This document shows positions 27,449 to 36,495 of a stretch of 64,000 bases of DNA, in pieces; position 1 is the first letter of the stretch, and each line of letters opens with the position of its first letter. The stretch lies in contig CAWIED010000001.1 of NCBI GenBank assembly GCA_963835085.1, forward strand, positions 3,553,948 through 3,617,947, read 5' to 3'. A program made the position numbers and the translations under genes. Origin of the DNA: JBDIAG01 sp963835085. GTDB lineage: Bacteria > Actinomycetota > Actinomycetes > Actinomycetales > CAWJMD01. The notes under the pieces are model-generated. The model made no database searches and was not told the DNA's origin. It worked only from the letters and a program-made list of their open reading frames with translations.

Positions 27449-28557
27449 TCACCGGGATCGGCCTGCCGGCTGGTCGGTTCTGACGATTCAGCCTGAGCGG
27501 ATGTGTCGCGGGCCGCGGGCGGGGGCTCGGTGGTGCGCCGCACGACAAGGCGGACGTCGAACGGGGTGGTCGACGATTGGATGGGCCGTTGCCGCTCCAG
27601 TGCTTCGAGCACGAGCTCGGTGGCCTTGCGGCCCTGTTGACGTACCGGCTGATGAATCGTCGTCAGATCCATGTAGGGCGCGAGCTCGTGGTCGTCGAAG
27701 CCGATCAGAGACATATGTCCCGGGACGGAGATGCCGGCACGACGCAACGTGCGCAGCGCCCCAATGGCGAGCTCGTCGCTCATCGCGAACAGGGCGGTCG
27801 GTAGCCGGCGAAGACTGAGCAGCCTCTCGGCGGCACGAACGCCGCCCGCCATCCGGGAATCGTCGGCGGACACGATCCACTCGGGAACCAGATTGAGACC
27901 GCTCTCGAACAGCGCAGACTCAAAGCCGCGGCGGCGGCCCTGAGTCATCGCGTCACCGGCCGAGCCCCACGGTTCGAAGGAGATCATCCCGATTGCCCGG
28001 TGTCCGAGCCCGATGAGGTGGCGGGTGGCCATTCGGCCGGCGGCTTCGTCGTCGATTCCGACGCAGGGCAGGCCGGGAGCATGGCCGCCGATGACGACGA
28101 TGGGGACGCCCAGCCGATCGAGGGTGCGACGTTCGATCTCATCGAAGGAGGACGAGATGAGGATGAGGGCGTCGAGCTGGCCTTGCCGGACGGACTGGCG
28201 GAAGAACACCTGGCGCCGTGCTGGATCGCCGATCTCATGCAGCACCAACTGGCAGCCGGACGTCCCGAGACCTTCCTCCACTCCCGAAATCGCCTCACCG
28301 ACGTACCACCATGCCGGAGACTGTGTCAGGACTCCGATCCGAGGCACGACGTCGCGCACGCGGGGCAACACGTAGGCCAGCTCTGCGCAGGCCTGCAGCA
28401 CTCTGTCTCGGGTGTCTGTCGAGACCGTCCCCGCACCCCCCAGGGTTCGCGAGACGGTGGCCGCGGACACTCCGGCCCGCCGCGCAACGTCCCGGATACT
28501 GGCCGGACGCCGCCGCGACCCCGCTGCGGAGCCGTCACGGTCCTGTTCCGGATTCAC
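27445..28557 (-). CDS. LacI-family transcriptional regulator
   Basis: 370 residues from GTG 28557. The N-terminal HTH and hinge (SIRDVARRAGVSAATVSRTL, 20-39) bind DNA, and the rest is a periplasmic-binding-like sugar sensor domain (GIDDEAAGRMATRHLIGLGH and LIGFDDHELAPYMDLTTI). It probably represses a sugar-use operon, but no sugar transporter lies next to it; the glycosyltransferase gene ends one base upstream of it on the same strand. The target is unknown. Confidence 0.9.
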   Translation of the reverse strand: MNPEQDRDGSAAGSRRRPASIRDVARRAGVSAATVSRTLGGAGTVSTDTRDRVLQACAELAYVLPRVRDVVPRIGVLTQSPAWWYVGEAISGVEEGLGTSGCQLVLHEIGDPARRQVFFRQSVRQGQLDALILISSSFDEIERRTLDRLGVPIVVIGGHAPGLPCVGIDDEAAGRMATRHLIGLGHRAIGMISFEPWGSAGDAMTQGRRRGFESALFESGLNLVPEWIVSADDSRMAGGVRAAERLLSLRRLPTALFAMSDELAIGALRTLRRAGISVPGHMSLIGFDDHELAPYMDLTTIHQPVRQQGRKATELVLEALERQRPIQSSTTPFDVRLVVRRTTEPPPAARDTSAQAESSEPTSRQADPGD

Positions 28558-28558
28558 G

Positions 28559-29278
28559 CTAACCCCGGCCGAGCCAGCGTTTGACTCGTCGAGCCGCGAG
28601 TGCGCGGGCCACGTCGCGGTACTGCTTGGCGCGGTGCAGCTGCGCCGCGAGGTCTTTGCCGGTGACCCGGTGATGCAGCTCGCAGGGCACCTCCTGTACC
28701 CGCAGCCCGGCCCGCAACAGGTCGACGGTCAGGCCCACCTCCACACCCCAACCGGCGGCCAGGGGCAGCGCGGCCTCGAAGGCCTCCCGGCTCAGGCAGC
28801 GCATGCCCGACAGCGGTTGGGTCGGCGTCCAGCCGGTGGCCTCGACGATGCCCTTGCGCGCCAGGTTGACGACGAATCCCCGGCCGCCGCCCGCGCTGGC
28901 CTGGGCGGGCAGGATGGCGATGGTCATGTCGGCCTCCCCGGCCAACACCGGCAGGGTCAGCGGCGCTGTGTTGATCGCCGAGTCGCCCAGATCTGCGTCG
29001 ATGAAGAGCAGTGCACGCGGCGAGCGGGAGGTGGCCCGCTCGGCTACCGCCACCGCTTGCGCTCCCGATTGCATCGCCGCGGCCTTGCCCTGGTTCACCG
29101 GATGCCTCAGCACCCGCGCCCCGGCGGCTGCTGCCAGCTCGCCCGTGCGGTCGGAGCTGCCGTCGTCCACCACGATCACGAGGTCGACGCCGGCGATCGT
29201 CGTGGCTGCACGCACCGTTGCCTCGATGCGTTCGGCTTCGTCCTTGGCCGGGATGATGACGGCTACGTGGTCGTACAC
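28559..29278 (-). CDS. Glycosyltransferase family 2 protein
   Basis: 239 residues. AVIIPAKDEAERIEATV starts the GT-A fold; VVDDGSSDRT (37-46) binds the nucleotide and FIDADLGD (92-99) holds the DxD metal site. The layout resembles dolichyl-phosphate mannosyltransferase-like and glucosyl-3-phosphoglycerate synthase-like enzymes, without a membrane segment. Donor and acceptor are not predictable. It is separated from the LacI gene by a single base and probably shares a transcript with it. Confidence 0.83.
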   Translation of the reverse strand: MYDHVAVIIPAKDEAERIEATVRAATTIAGVDLVIVVDDGSSDRTGELAAAAGARVLRHPVNQGKAAAMQSGAQAVAVAERATSRSPRALLFIDADLGDSAINTAPLTLPVLAGEADMTIAILPAQASAGGGRGFVVNLARKGIVEATGWTPTQPLSGMRCLSREAFEAALPLAAGWGVEVGLTVDLLRAGLRVQEVPCELHHRVTGKDLAAQLHRAKQYRDVARALAARRVKRWLGRG

Positions 29279-29395
29279 CCGCGCGAGCCTACGCGTTCGG
29301 CCCGCTGCCGCGCTGCAGGCTCAGCCCGAGTGATGGCATGGTCAATCCCGCGACCGGGCTGCCCCACGAGCCCACCCGACTGCCAGGATGAGGCC

Positions 29396-30658
29396 ATGAC
29401 ATCGACCCCTCCCGCGACCCCTTCGACACCCGGCGTGACGAGCGAGGTCGGTCGCCTGCGCACCGTCGTCCTGCACCGGCCCGGCAACGAGCTCAAGCGG
29501 CTGACCCCGCGCAACAACGACCGGCTGCTCTTCGACGGGCTGCCCTGGGTCTCGCGCGCGCAGGACGAGCACGACCAGTTCGCCGACGCGCTGCGCAGCC
29601 ACGACGTGGAGGTGCTGTACCTGGCCGACCTGTTGGCGGCCGCTCTGAACGAACCGCCAGCCCGCAAGGAAGCCATCCAGGCCGCGGTCAGCAACCCACA
29701 CCTGGGCCAGGCGCTGTCCCGCCGGCTCAAGCAGCAGCTCAGCGACCTCGTGCCGAGCGCTCTGGCCGAGGCGTTGATGGCCGGTATCCGCCTCGACGAG
29801 GTGAACCCCGCCGTCGCGCCCGGACGTTCCCTGGTCGACGCCATGGGGGAGCCCACCGACTTCGTGGTCGACCCACTGCCCAACCTGCTCTTCACCCGTG
29901 ACTCCGCAGCGTGGCTCGGCAACCAGGTGGCCATCACGTCTCTCGCCATGCCCGCCCGCGCCCGGGAGAGCAGCCTCACGGGAGTGATCTACCGCCATCA
30001 CGAGCGCTTCAGCGGCACACCGTTGGTGTACGAGCCCCAGTTCGAGCCGGTCGAGGGTGGCGACGTGCTGGTGCTGTCCGACGGCGTGCTGGCCGTGGGC
30101 ACCGGAGAGCGCACCACTGCGTCGGGAGTGGAACGCCTTGCTCGGCAAGCCTTTTCGGCTGGCGTGGCGCACGCGGTGCTCGCCGTGCCGATCGCTCAGG
30201 AGCGCGCCACCATGCACCTCGACACGGTCTGCACCATGGTCGACGCCGACGCCGTGGTGATGTACCCGGCCATCGCCAACACGCTTGAGGCCTTCACCAT
30301 CCGGCCCGCGGACGGTGCCGGCCCCGGCTGGCCCAGCGACGGCGACCTCACGGTCACCGGGCCAGAGCCGTTCCTGACCGCTGCCGCGAAGGCCATGGGC
30401 ATCGACCAGCTGCGAGTCATCGACACCGGCCTTGACCCGGTGACCGCCGAACGCGAGCAATGGGACGACGGCAACAACACCCTTGCCATCGGCCCCGGCC
30501 TGGTGCTGGCGTACGAGCGCAACACCGAGACCAACGAACGGCTCACCGAGTCAGGCATCGAGGTTGTGACGTTCAGCGGCTCCGAGTTGGGATCCGGACG
30601 CGGTGGCCCGCGCTGCATGTCGTGCCCGGTCTCCCGCGATCCGCTGCCGGCCTGCTGA
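29396..30658 (+). CDS. arcA: Arginine deiminase
   Basis: 420 residues from ATG 29396 with a GATGAGG ribosome site; the frame is open 328 codons further upstream but that part is antisense to the glycosyltransferase. Hallmarks are the N-terminal GRLRTVVLHRPGNELKRLTP, DPLPNLLFTRDS, MHLDTVCTMVD with the catalytic histidine, and the C-terminal GGPRCMSCP with nucleophile C407. The enzyme turns arginine into citrulline and ammonia. The usual arcB and arcC partners are not adjacent, so it may serve nitrogen supply or acid resistance rather than the full energy pathway. Confidence 0.95.
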   Translation: MTSTPPATPSTPGVTSEVGRLRTVVLHRPGNELKRLTPRNNDRLLFDGLPWVSRAQDEHDQFADALRSHDVEVLYLADLLAAALNEPPARKEAIQAAVSNPHLGQALSRRLKQQLSDLVPSALAEALMAGIRLDEVNPAVAPGRSLVDAMGEPTDFVVDPLPNLLFTRDSAAWLGNQVAITSLAMPARARESSLTGVIYRHHERFSGTPLVYEPQFEPVEGGDVLVLSDGVLAVGTGERTTASGVERLARQAFSAGVAHAVLAVPIAQERATMHLDTVCTMVDADAVVMYPAIANTLEAFTIRPADGAGPGWPSDGDLTVTGPEPFLTAAAKAMGIDQLRVIDTGLDPVTAEREQWDDGNNTLAIGPGLVLAYERNTETNERLTESGIEVVTFSGSELGSGRGGPRCMSCPVSRDPLPAC

Positions 30659-30679
30659 GAGGCAGGACGCGGGGCGGGC

Positions 30680-31630
30680 CTAACGCAGGGTGAGCTGACG
30701 CGAGACGACGCCGGCACGGGCTCGGCGCTCGTCGACCGTCAGCGGGATGTCGGTTGCCAGTGCCTCGTCGAGCCGGGCGGCGAACTCGGCGGCCGGCTCC
30801 TCGGCGTCGTCGGCCGTGGCGCCGGGCACCAGATCCCACACCGGAACCAGCAGCCCGTGGGCCCGGAACGAGCCGATGTAGCGGGTGCCCTCGCCCAGGC
30901 TGGTGGCACCACGGGCATGCAGCCTGGCGAGGGCGTCGAGCAGGGCGTCCTCGTCGTGCGGCAGCACCCACCGCAGGTGGGTCTTGTCGACGATCTGGCA
31001 CCAGTAAGCGGCTTCGACCGACACGAGACGTTCGGTGGGAATCATGTTGTCCTTGGCCTGCTGCATCGACTCCAGCACCTCGGCGGTGCGGTCGGCCTGC
31101 TCGCCCAGCCAGTACTCGAAATCTTCGTGCACGCGCACCGCCGGGCTCTGGCCCGGCTCGATCACGTCCTGCAGGCGCGGCCCCGGGCCCGGCCGGCCGG
31201 AGCCGGGCACCGGAGTGCCGGGCTCGGCCGCAATGGCCTCCAGCAGGGTGGCCGCCACATCGCGGCTCGGGTCGCCCGAGGAGGCTCGGGTCTGCAGACC
31301 GGCGAGGACGGCGCCATCCACCCGGCGCAGGGCGGCCCAGGCCATCGGCAGCACGCTGGCGATGGTGACCTCGGCCGCGCCGAACTCCTCGGTGGTGCGC
31401 ACCGACATGGTGGCCGCGGGCACGATCTCGCGCATGGCCACCAGGTCGCATTCGCCGGCCACTCCCGCGAACGGGCGACGCACCACGTCGGTCATGCCGC
31501 GACCGCGTCCGTGACAGAGCTTGTAACGCCGACCCGAACCACACGGGCACGGTTCCCGAGGGCCCACCTCGGGGATGTCTGCCTCGAGCACGGCGGCGGG
31601 AACAGGGTTACGTCGGGACTTCTTGGCCAT
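30680..31630 (-). CDS. DUF5926 family protein with N-terminal SEC-C motif
   Basis: 316 residues. A short basic start is followed by REPCPCGSGRRYKLCHG (26-41), a SEC-C zinc motif also found at the end of SecA. The remaining sequence is the DUF5926 domain, to my knowledge found in Actinobacteria and without a known function. No membrane segments. Stand-alone gene, divergent from nothing nearby and convergent with arcA. Confidence 0.8.
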   Translation of the reverse strand: MAKKSRRNPVPAAVLEADIPEVGPREPCPCGSGRRYKLCHGRGRGMTDVVRRPFAGVAGECDLVAMREIVPAATMSVRTTEEFGAAEVTIASVLPMAWAALRRVDGAVLAGLQTRASSGDPSRDVAATLLEAIAAEPGTPVPGSGRPGPGPRLQDVIEPGQSPAVRVHEDFEYWLGEQADRTAEVLESMQQAKDNMIPTERLVSVEAAYWCQIVDKTHLRWVLPHDEDALLDALARLHARGATSLGEGTRYIGSFRAHGLLVPVWDLVPGATADDAEEPAAEFAARLDEALATDIPLTVDERRARAGVVSRQLTLR

Positions 31631-31697
31631 GATCGCTCACGCTACCGACTTCGAGGTGGGCGTGAGCCTGGTTTGGGTGAGCCGTCTTCGAGTCTGG

Positions 31698-32168
31698 TTA
31701 CCACCGGTGCCGACGACGCGAGGGGCCGCCAAGACAGGCCCACACGGTGCGGTGGCCGTCGTTGTCATCGAAGACACCCCATTCGTGGGCGAGCGCGCGC
31801 ACGATCCGCAGGCCACGGCCGTAGGTGGCCAACACGGACGGCCGCTGCGGGCGAACATCTCCCGGGGAGCCACCGTCGGTCACCTCGAGGTCGAGCACGC
31901 CGCCGCGCACCTGCCAGCGCAGCATGATGCGGTCGTCATCGAGCGGATGCGCGTGGCGAATGGAGTTACCAAGGAGTTCTGACGCAATAATGGCGGCTTC
32001 GTGGACGACCACCGGATCGAGTTGGCCCGTGACGTCGTCAACGAGCATGCGGCGAACGGCCGGTACTGCACGCGGGTGGTTGGGTAACGCGATGGCACGA
32101 GCGTCGCCCCGCTGACGCAACTCGACAAGCCCGAGTTCCACCGAGGACGATGTCAACAAAGCAGTCAT
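31698..32168 (-). CDS. GHKL ATP-binding protein, anti-sigma-factor (RsbW-like) type
   Basis: 156 residues from ATG 32168. The frame is open upstream, but the ATG overlaps the stop of a tiny upstream ORF (ATGA) and starts the recognisable domain. N box EAAIIASELLGNSIRHA (57-73), G1 VTDGG (96-100) and G2 YGRGLRIV (116-123) define a histidine-kinase-like ATPase without a kinase sensor. In Actinobacteria many such small proteins act as serine kinases on anti-anti-sigma factors. No partner gene is adjacent, so its target is unknown. Confidence 0.8.
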   Translation of the reverse strand: MTALLTSSSVELGLVELRQRGDARAIALPNHPRAVPAVRRMLVDDVTGQLDPVVVHEAAIIASELLGNSIRHAHPLDDDRIMLRWQVRGGVLDLEVTDGGSPGDVRPQRPSVLATYGRGLRIVRALAHEWGVFDDNDGHRTVWACLGGPSRRRHRW

Positions 32169-32206
32169 CGACGAGCGCCCTTCAGTGGCAGATCCAGCCC
32201 GTTCAT
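32165..32206 (-). CDS. 13-codon leader ORF coupled to the GHKL ATPase gene
   Basis: MNGLDLPLKGARR, starting at ATG 32206 with AAGGGAG six bases upstream; earlier in-frame ATGs lie at 32209 and 32224. Its TGA overlaps the ATG of the ATPase gene (ATGA), while the ATPase gene itself has only a weak site. The ideal ribosome site and overlap suggest that translation of the ATPase is coupled to this peptide. No homology is known to me. Confidence 0.5.
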   Translation of the reverse strand: MNGLDLPLKGARR

Positions 32207-32336
32207 CATCAGCTCCCTTGACATATACGTAGGCCAGCACCGTACCGAGACCTAACGGCGACGCAAACCCGCACCGGCCTGACCAACCTCTCACAACATT
32301 TCGATCACGTCGAGACCCCACCTGAATGCCGGGCGT

Positions 32337-33128
32337 CTACACAGAGGCACCGGGACGCCGACCCAGGTGGCTCAACGCCAGCGCCGGTCGATTCGTGATG
32401 ATGCCCGTGGCGCCTGCGGCAAGGCAGGCGTCAATTTCTTTGGCGGTGTCCACGGTCCACACGTGCAGTCCGTGTCCGGCAGCCACAATGTCGGCGATCC
32501 AATCGGGGTGACTACTGAGCAAAGCGATGTCGACTCCGCACCGACCGGCATGAGCCGGCAACACCGGGCGCAAGGCCGCGGCCGCCGGTTTCTCGAGCAG
32601 ATAGACCAGTTCGGTACGCGGCGAACGCTCGCGCACGCGACGCAAGGCCTGGCCCGAGAAGCTCATCACCCGCACCGGTGAAGGTTCATCGAAACGCGCT
32701 GAATTCACGGGGATTTCACCCGGAGGTAACCAGCCGAACCAGTCCATCAAATCGCACAGCACCGCTTCGGTATGGCCTGCATACCGGTTGGGGTGCTTGG
32801 TTTCGACGGCAAGCTCGACCCGCCGTCCGCAATCGGCCACCAATTCGAAAAGCTCGCGCAAGGTCAATGGCCCGTCCACTCCCGGACCCCACTCGACGGC
32901 CCGCAGCTCGGCGAGCGTCATGCTCGCCACCCGGCCTCGGCCTGCGCTCGTGCGATCGATGGTGGCGTCGTGCAGGCAGACCAACTGACCGTCGGCGCTG
33001 AGCCGGACGTCGCATTCCAGGGCGTCCGCGCCCACCTCGATAGCGTCTACATAGGCCTGCAGACTGTGCTCGGGAAAGTCGTAGGAAGAGCCTCGGTGGG
33101 CAACGACCGCGACCTGATCGATGTTCAC
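32337..33128 (-). CDS. Glycerophosphodiester phosphodiesterase
   Basis: 263 residues from GTG 33128, chosen so that the protein starts just before the catalytic strand; the frame remains open for 100 codons upstream but without family similarity. AHRGSS (10-15) with the general acid/base histidines H11 and H53 (CLHDATIDRTS), E20 and ECD (38-40) make up the metal and catalytic site of the TIM-barrel GDPD family. The enzyme releases glycerol 3-phosphate from glycerophosphodiesters. No signal peptide is seen, so it should be cytoplasmic. Confidence 0.88.
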   Translation of the reverse strand: MNIDQVAVVAHRGSSYDFPEHSLQAYVDAIEVGADALECDVRLSADGQLVCLHDATIDRTSAGRGRVASMTLAELRAVEWGPGVDGPLTLRELFELVADCGRRVELAVETKHPNRYAGHTEAVLCDLMDWFGWLPPGEIPVNSARFDEPSPVRVMSFSGQALRRVRERSPRTELVYLLEKPAAAALRPVLPAHAGRCGVDIALLSSHPDWIADIVAAGHGLHVWTVDTAKEIDACLAAGATGIITNRPALALSHLGRRPGASV

Positions 33129-33324
33129 GGCGCCCAGCCTGTCATGCGCACCGACCCGAGCCGAGCGGGCTTGGGGGCACGCCGGCATTGGTACAGCCGG
33201 ACGACGCCGACACGGGCGACTGATCGAATCATTGGGCACAGTGACACGAAATCGTGCAGGGTGTAGGGGTGTCATCTGTTCCGGAGTCGCGTGGCTGCCT
33301 GCATTGCCCGACACGAGGGACGAT

Positions 33325-35514
33325 ATGACGCTGCTTCTTGAGTGCGCCTTGGTGGCCGTCACGATTATCGGCCTTGCGCTCGCCATGCGACATAAAACCG
33401 GCGAAGTGGCACCCATGCTGCTCGTGGGCATGGTGTGCTGGAACCTCGGTCTGGCTGTGTCGATCTATCACGTGGCCATCGGAAGCACCGAAGCTCCGCA
33501 CCTGGGCCATGACCTATGGGTCGCCTCGGTTCCGCTCGTTTTCGCGGGCATTCTCATGCACAAGGGTGCGCACCGCACCTATGCGGGGCCGCTGATGCTG
33601 TTCGACACCCTGCTGATCTCTTCCACCTGGCTCATGCTGATCTGGAAGGTCTGCCTCTATCGACCTGGCGACGACGGGCTCGCCGACATCCATTGGCCGC
33701 TGCTGGTGGTGATGTTCTCCGAGCTCATCGTGTTCAGCATGGTCTGGTTGCTTGCGGGCAATATTCCCAGCATCGCCATGTTCGGTCTGGGCATCGGCGA
33801 GTTCCTGCTCGTGAGTACGGATGCGTTCACGTTCTGGGCCCAGGGCCGGCCCGTTGAACTGTATTGGACCCGCGTGGGCCTCATGTTCGTCGCGGTCGTC
33901 GTCACGGGTGTGTCGCTGGCCTGCCTCAAGCCGCCCGAGAACCGGGCGACCCCCGAGCTCGAACGGCTCGGCCGCAGCCGCGGTCCCCTCACGATGGTGT
34001 TGGTGGCCGTCCCGTTGGCGATCTACATCGTGAGCATGCGCGACGCCCCGGCCGATGCGGGTTCACTCGTGCTGTCGGGCTGCATCCTGCTCGCCTTCGC
34101 GGGCCGAGAGATCTATCGCTCCCGGCAGAGCCGCGTCCTGCTCACCGCGCTGGCGGGCCAAGCACTGCGAGACCCGCTCACCGGGCTGGCCAACCGCCGT
34201 GCCCTCGAAGACGCGCTGCGACACGGCGGAGGCGCGTCGCGCCTCTTCGTGCTGACCCTCGACGTCGACCGGTTCAAGGACGTCAACCGCCAGCTCGGCC
34301 ACTCCGCCGGCGATCGGGTGCTGATCACCGTGGCCGAAGAGTTGACCCGGGTGCCCGGCGGCACCGCGTTCCGGCTCGGCGGCGACGAGTTCGCGCTGTT
34401 GCTGGTGGTGGGCACCCATGACGAGGCGGTCGCGCACGCCGACCGGCTCCGGGAGGCCGCCAGTGAATCGCTCGCCGCTCTGCCCGGGATGGAGCCGCTG
34501 GGGATCACGGTGAGCCTGGGCATCGCCTCCTCGGGCCCGGCAGAACGCGCGACCGATCCGCTGTCGGTGCTCACCCGCTCGGCACAGGCGTTGCGGGCGG
34601 CGAAGCATGAGCGCAATCGGGTGAAGTCGTTCTCCGACGCCGACGCCCGCAAGGTGGAGGAGCACGCCGAGCTGGAGCAGCGGCTGCGACGGGCTGTCGC
34701 CAAGGAGGAGATCACCTACGTCTACCAGCCCATCGTCTCGTTGCACGACGGCAAGGTCGTGGCGCTGGAGGCACTGGCGCGGTGGCACGATCCCGTGTTG
34801 CAGACCGTGAGCCCGGCGGTGTTCGTGCCGGTGGCCGAACAGGCCGGGCTGGTGCACGACCTCGGCTGGCAGTGTCTGCGCAGCAGCGCACGCCTGCAGG
34901 CAGACCTACGGTCGCAGGGCATCGTCGTGCGGATGTCGGTGAATGTGTCTCCTGTGCAGCTACGCCGCGCGACCTTTCACAAAGACCTATTGCGGTTGCT
35001 GGACGAGTTCGGCCTGCCTTCCCAGGCTCTGACGCTGGAGGTTACCGAGGGGGTCTTCATCGACCCCGACGGCCCGGCGGCGCGGGCGTTGAGCGAGCTG
35101 TACGTGGCCGGCATCGGCATCTCGATCGACGACTTCGGCAGCGGATACTCCTCCCTCAGCTACCTGACCCGACTCCCGGCCGACACCATCAAGGTCGACA
35201 AGGCCCTCACCGGACGGCTGCCCCGGCCCACCTCGCGTGCCATCGTCTCGGCGCTGCTCGAGGTGGCTGGGGCGTTCGGAGTCAGTGTCGTCATCGAGGG
35301 AGTCGACACTGTGGCCCTGCGCGACGAACTCATCGGGTTGGGCGCGCGCTACGCCCAGGGTTGGTTGTTCGCGCCGGGCGTGGAGGTCGCGGCGGTTGCC
35401 GAACTGCTGAACACGCTGGGGGTCAGCCCGCAGCTGCCCACCCGCCGCAAGCCGGGCAGGCACTCGGCCGCGAGCAGGCAGATACCTGAGCAGGTCAGCC
35501 CTGCGACGACGTGA
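33325..35514 (+). CDS. Membrane-bound diguanylate cyclase/phosphodiesterase (GGDEF-EAL)
   Basis: 729 residues from ATG 33325 (GAGGG eight bases upstream). The first 270 residues form about seven to nine membrane segments. The GGDEF domain has an intact signature at 352-356 (RLGGDEFALL). The EAL domain has EAL at 482-484, VNVSPVQLR, EVTEGVF, IDDFGSGYSSLSYL, IKVDKAL and VIEGVDT, so the metal ligands and catalytic lysine look present. Both activities are therefore possible; which dominates in vivo cannot be read from sequence. Cyclic di-GMP in Actinobacteria affects development and surface growth. Confidence 0.92.
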   Translation: MTLLLECALVAVTIIGLALAMRHKTGEVAPMLLVGMVCWNLGLAVSIYHVAIGSTEAPHLGHDLWVASVPLVFAGILMHKGAHRTYAGPLMLFDTLLISSTWLMLIWKVCLYRPGDDGLADIHWPLLVVMFSELIVFSMVWLLAGNIPSIAMFGLGIGEFLLVSTDAFTFWAQGRPVELYWTRVGLMFVAVVVTGVSLACLKPPENRATPELERLGRSRGPLTMVLVAVPLAIYIVSMRDAPADAGSLVLSGCILLAFAGREIYRSRQSRVLLTALAGQALRDPLTGLANRRALEDALRHGGGASRLFVLTLDVDRFKDVNRQLGHSAGDRVLITVAEELTRVPGGTAFRLGGDEFALLLVVGTHDEAVAHADRLREAASESLAALPGMEPLGITVSLGIASSGPAERATDPLSVLTRSAQALRAAKHERNRVKSFSDADARKVEEHAELEQRLRRAVAKEEITYVYQPIVSLHDGKVVALEALARWHDPVLQTVSPAVFVPVAEQAGLVHDLGWQCLRSSARLQADLRSQGIVVRMSVNVSPVQLRRATFHKDLLRLLDEFGLPSQALTLEVTEGVFIDPDGPAARALSELYVAGIGISIDDFGSGYSSLSYLTRLPADTIKVDKALTGRLPRPTSRAIVSALLEVAGAFGVSVVIEGVDTVALRDELIGLGARYAQGWLFAPGVEVAAVAELLNTLGVSPQLPTRRKPGRHSAASRQIPEQVSPATT

Positions 35515-36289
35515 GCAGCAGGAACGGTTCGCCATCCGGGCCGGCCACACCAGCCAGCCGTCCCGACTCGAACTCCCTCGGTTCGAGCAGCAGCGATCCG
35601 CCGGCGGCCGCAACCCGGCGCAGCGCCGCGTCCACGTCCTCGGTCTCGAAGCAGGCCGACCAGGCCGACCCGGTGTCGTCCGGGGCGCTGGCACCCATGC
35701 CGCCAACGGCCTGCCCGCCGGGCGCGGTGACGATGCAGTACTCCCCGCTCGGCAGCCGGCCGACGCCGGGCTCGCCGGTCACGTCTTGGTAGCTGAATCC
35801 GAACAGCTTGGCGTAGAACGCCTTCGACGCCGGTAGGTCGGGGGTCATGAGATCGCACCAGGCCACGGCCCCAACTTCGTTGACCAGGTCGAAGCCGGTG
35901 TGCTCGCCTGCCTGCCATCCGCCGAAGGCCGCCCCCAGGGGATCGAGCCACATCGCCATCGAACCGAGAGCGGCCATCGCCGTGGGTTCGACGATCGCCT
36001 CGGCCCCCAGTTCGAGGGCGGCTGCGTGCGTCGCCGCCAGGTCGTCCGTGGCCAGGTAGACCGACCAGACCTTGGGCGCCGCCTCCAGCCCCGGCAGCGT
36101 CGGACTCAGCCCGGCGACGCGCTCGCCGTCGATGACCGCATTGCAATAGCCCCCGAGTTGTTCGTCGGGACCCGTGAAGTCCCAGCCCAGAATCGCGGTG
36201 TAGAACGCCTGGCTGCGGGCGAGGTCGCCGACCATGATGTCGAGCCAGCAGGGCGTGCCAGCGGGCCAGGGCCCCACACGGTGAACCAT
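35495..36289 (-). CDS. Two-domain VOC (glyoxalase/bleomycin-resistance fold) protein
   Basis: 264 residues made of two repeated VOC modules, starting GTPCWLDIMVGDLARSQAFY and AVAWCDLMTPDLPASKAFY. The organisation resembles the mycobacterial Cfp30B type, whose role is unknown. The 3' end overlaps that of the GGDEF-EAL gene by 20 bases. Upstream lies the regulatory gap shared with the DHA2 exporter. Confidence 0.83.
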   Translation of the reverse strand: MVHRVGPWPAGTPCWLDIMVGDLARSQAFYTAILGWDFTGPDEQLGGYCNAVIDGERVAGLSPTLPGLEAAPKVWSVYLATDDLAATHAAALELGAEAIVEPTAMAALGSMAMWLDPLGAAFGGWQAGEHTGFDLVNEVGAVAWCDLMTPDLPASKAFYAKLFGFSYQDVTGEPGVGRLPSGEYCIVTAPGGQAVGGMGASAPDDTGSAWSACFETEDVDAALRRVAAAGGSLLLEPREFESGRLAGVAGPDGEPFLLLTSSQG

Positions 36290-36351
36290 GACCTAGACCT
36301 TAGACGTAGTGGGCCGAACGGGTGTCAGGCTCGAGAGCTGGCAGAAACCAC

Positions 36352-36373
36352 TTGCTTACCGGCCGGTCAGTAA
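36352..36373 (+). promoter_or_regulatory. 22-base near-palindrome, candidate TetR-type operator before the exporter
   Basis: The two arms around CCGG/CCGG (centre between 36362 and 36363) pair at 9 of 11 positions, from TTGCTTACCGG to CCGGTCAGTAA. A related half-site, CCGGTGAGTCA, follows at 36391-36401, and a TTGACT hexamer at 36380-36385 could be a -35 box. The block lies in the gap between the VOC gene and the exporter. Operators of this shape are common for TetR-family repressors of drug pumps; no such repressor gene is adjacent. Confidence 0.5.
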
Positions 36374-36495
36374 CTACCGTTGACTATTGGCCGGTGAGTC
36401 ACCGTCGACCTCTGCCAGACCTCCGCCACAAGCGGGCACCTGCAAGCCCGGCCCGCCCACCGCAACATCTCGTGCAAAGAAGGTGCTTGGACTCC

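Noticed and set aside
28412..29395. 328-codon N-terminal extension of arginine deiminase
   Set aside because: It lies antisense to the glycosyltransferase gene and arginine deiminases have about 410-420 residues; ATG 29396 with a good ribosome site fits.
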